Source of the DNA: Cerasicoccus frondis
GTDB lineage: Bacteria; Verrucomicrobiota; Verrucomicrobiia; Opitutales; Cerasicoccaceae
NCBI GenBank assembly: GCA_031296915.1
Contig: JAVDPC010000001.1
Span: forward strand, 62,001 to 126,000
Direction of reading: 5' to 3'
Length of the DNA stretch: 64,000 bases
Made by a program: the position numbers and the translations under genes. Below are positions 63,375-64,000 of the stretch, one piece after another (the first letter of the stretch is position 1; each line of letters begins with the position of its first letter). The notes under the pieces were generated by a model that had not been told where the DNA came from, did no database searches, and worked only from the letters and a program-made list of their open reading frames with translations.

Positions 63375-64000
63375 GTGACACCATTTACCGAACAACCTGA
63401 AGATCAGATCGCCCATTTGGGCGAAGTGCGCCTGATCGAAAAAATCACCGAGTGGATGGAGCCGATCTCGCCTCCCCCCCCCTTCGGCATTGGCGATGAT
63501 TGCGCGGTGATGGATTCCGGCGACGTTGGCACGATCATTACCACCGTTGACGCGCTGATCTGGAATGAGCATTTCGATGACACCTTCACCCCCGAAGAAG
63601 CCGGCGCCAAACTCGTCAAACGCAATTTGAGCGACATTGCCGCCATGGGTGGCGCGCCCGCTGGCGCCGTCATCGCCCTGACGCTGGCTGATAATGTGAG
63701 CGTTAGCTGGCTGGAGCGTTTTTACGTCGGCATTCGCGAAACGGCGATTCACAACTATTTCCTGATCGTTGGCGGTGATGTAACCCGCGGCGGCGCCCGT
63801 GATTTCTTTGGCTCGCACCTGACCTTGATGGGCAGCGCCACACGTGCAATCCGCCGACAGGGCGGGCAGCAAGCTGGGGATCACATTCTGGTCACTGGCG
63901 AGCTGGGCGGCACCAGGCATGGCAAGGAGAAGACTTTTCTGCCGCGGCTTCGTGAAGGGCAATGGTTCGGCGAACAGAATGTCGTCAAGGCCATGATCGA
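63375..64000 (+). CDS. thiL: Thiamine-monophosphate kinase (3' end outside window)
   Basis: Phosphorylates thiamine monophosphate to the diphosphate cofactor. Begins at GTG 63375, eight bases after the protease gene. Visible: FGIGDDCAVMD, TTVDALIWNEHFDD, KLVKRNLSDIAAMGGAPAGA, LIVGGDVTRG and HILVTGELGGTRHGKE, the AIRS/ThiL metal and ATP blocks. Contains a 9-base C run (63474-63482) encoding PPPP in frame. Complements thiC at the other end of the window. Confidence 0.92.
   Translation, partial: MTPFTEQPEDQIAHLGEVRLIEKITEWMEPISPPPPFGIGDDCAVMDSGDVGTIITTVDALIWNEHFDDTFTPEEAGAKLVKRNLSDIAAMGGAPAGAVIALTLADNVSVSWLERFYVGIRETAIHNYFLIVGGDVTRGGARDFFGSHLTLMGSATRAIRRQGGQQAGDHILVTGELGGTRHGKEKTFLPRLREGQWFGEQNVVKAMI

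Overview
The window most likely comes from a Verrucomicrobiota chromosome, probably class Opitutia (Puniceicoccales-like). This is inferred from the mixture of genes, not from a marker gene: secreted proteins with PEP-CTERM sorting tails, a prepilin-type N-methylation protein, 'DPDGDG..N..EYA' calcium-loop tails, a sulfatase, an SHD1-like secreted protein, RNase Y, Gram-negative envelope genes (MlaF/MlaD, WaaA, FabI), and a large PPi-type PEP carboxykinase candidate. No rRNA, tRNA, CRISPR array, prophage or intact insertion sequence was seen. Most of the window is ordinary chromosomal core, with a few accessory islands.

Layout. 1-1.7 kb: Mla-type lipid transport ATPase and MCE protein (minus strand). 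1.8-5.6 kb: a one-domain lycopene cyclase, then a three-gene secreted/PEP-CTERM/pseudopilin operon closed by a strong hairpin. 5.7-8.0 kb: thiC with a clear TPP riboswitch and a 34-residue membrane micro-ORF upstream. 8.0-12.7 kb: thioesterase, polyprenyl glycosylphosphotransferase, and a set of small membrane proteins plus a DUF2071 protein that appear to be controlled by a GbsR/MarR-type regulator through three operator-like sites of identical architecture (ATTTTC-N10-GAAAAT). 12.9-18.1 kb: giant PEPCK-like enzyme, then a two-gene pair that fits the oxidase and methylase steps of mnm5s2U tRNA wobble modification. 18-25.3 kb: esterase, secreted proteins including an Hcp-like one, uracil-DNA glycosylase, PEP-CTERM protein, FkbM methyltransferase. 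25.5-29.2 kb: dnaG-rpoD. 29.3-38.8 kb: acetyltransferase, glycosyltransferase, mdh, coiled-coil protein, ADP-ribosylglycohydrolase, a 274-bp foldback repeat element, psd, exoD, carA. 38.9-42.9 kb: two adjacent AAA/STAND-like ATPases (the second with eight TPR-like units) behind a perfect 16-bp palindrome in the promoter; this is the best candidate for an undescribed system. 43.1-48.8 kb: rny, a bisphosphate nucleotidase, a hydrolase, a sulfatase and a HAD protein. 48.9-58.3 kb: metal P-type ATPase, M16 peptidase, waaA, fabI, and a partner-switching phosphatase/kinase pair. 58.4-64 kb: thioredoxin, NYN-domain protein, a decayed glycosyltransferase, the translationally coupled pyrR-pyrB-pyrC operon, a CPBP protease and the start of thiL.

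Functional threads: pyrimidine synthesis (carA, pyrRBC), thiamine (riboswitch-thiC, thiL), central carbon metabolism around oxaloacetate (mdh and the PEPCK candidate), envelope biogenesis (Mla, WaaA, FabI, Psd, ExoD, glycosyltransferases), and information processing (dnaG-rpoD, rny, Ung4-like glycosylase). Two conserved enzymes lack metal ligands expected of their families: DnaG has none of the four zinc-finger ligands, and the family-4-like uracil-DNA glycosylase has only two of the four Fe-S cysteines.
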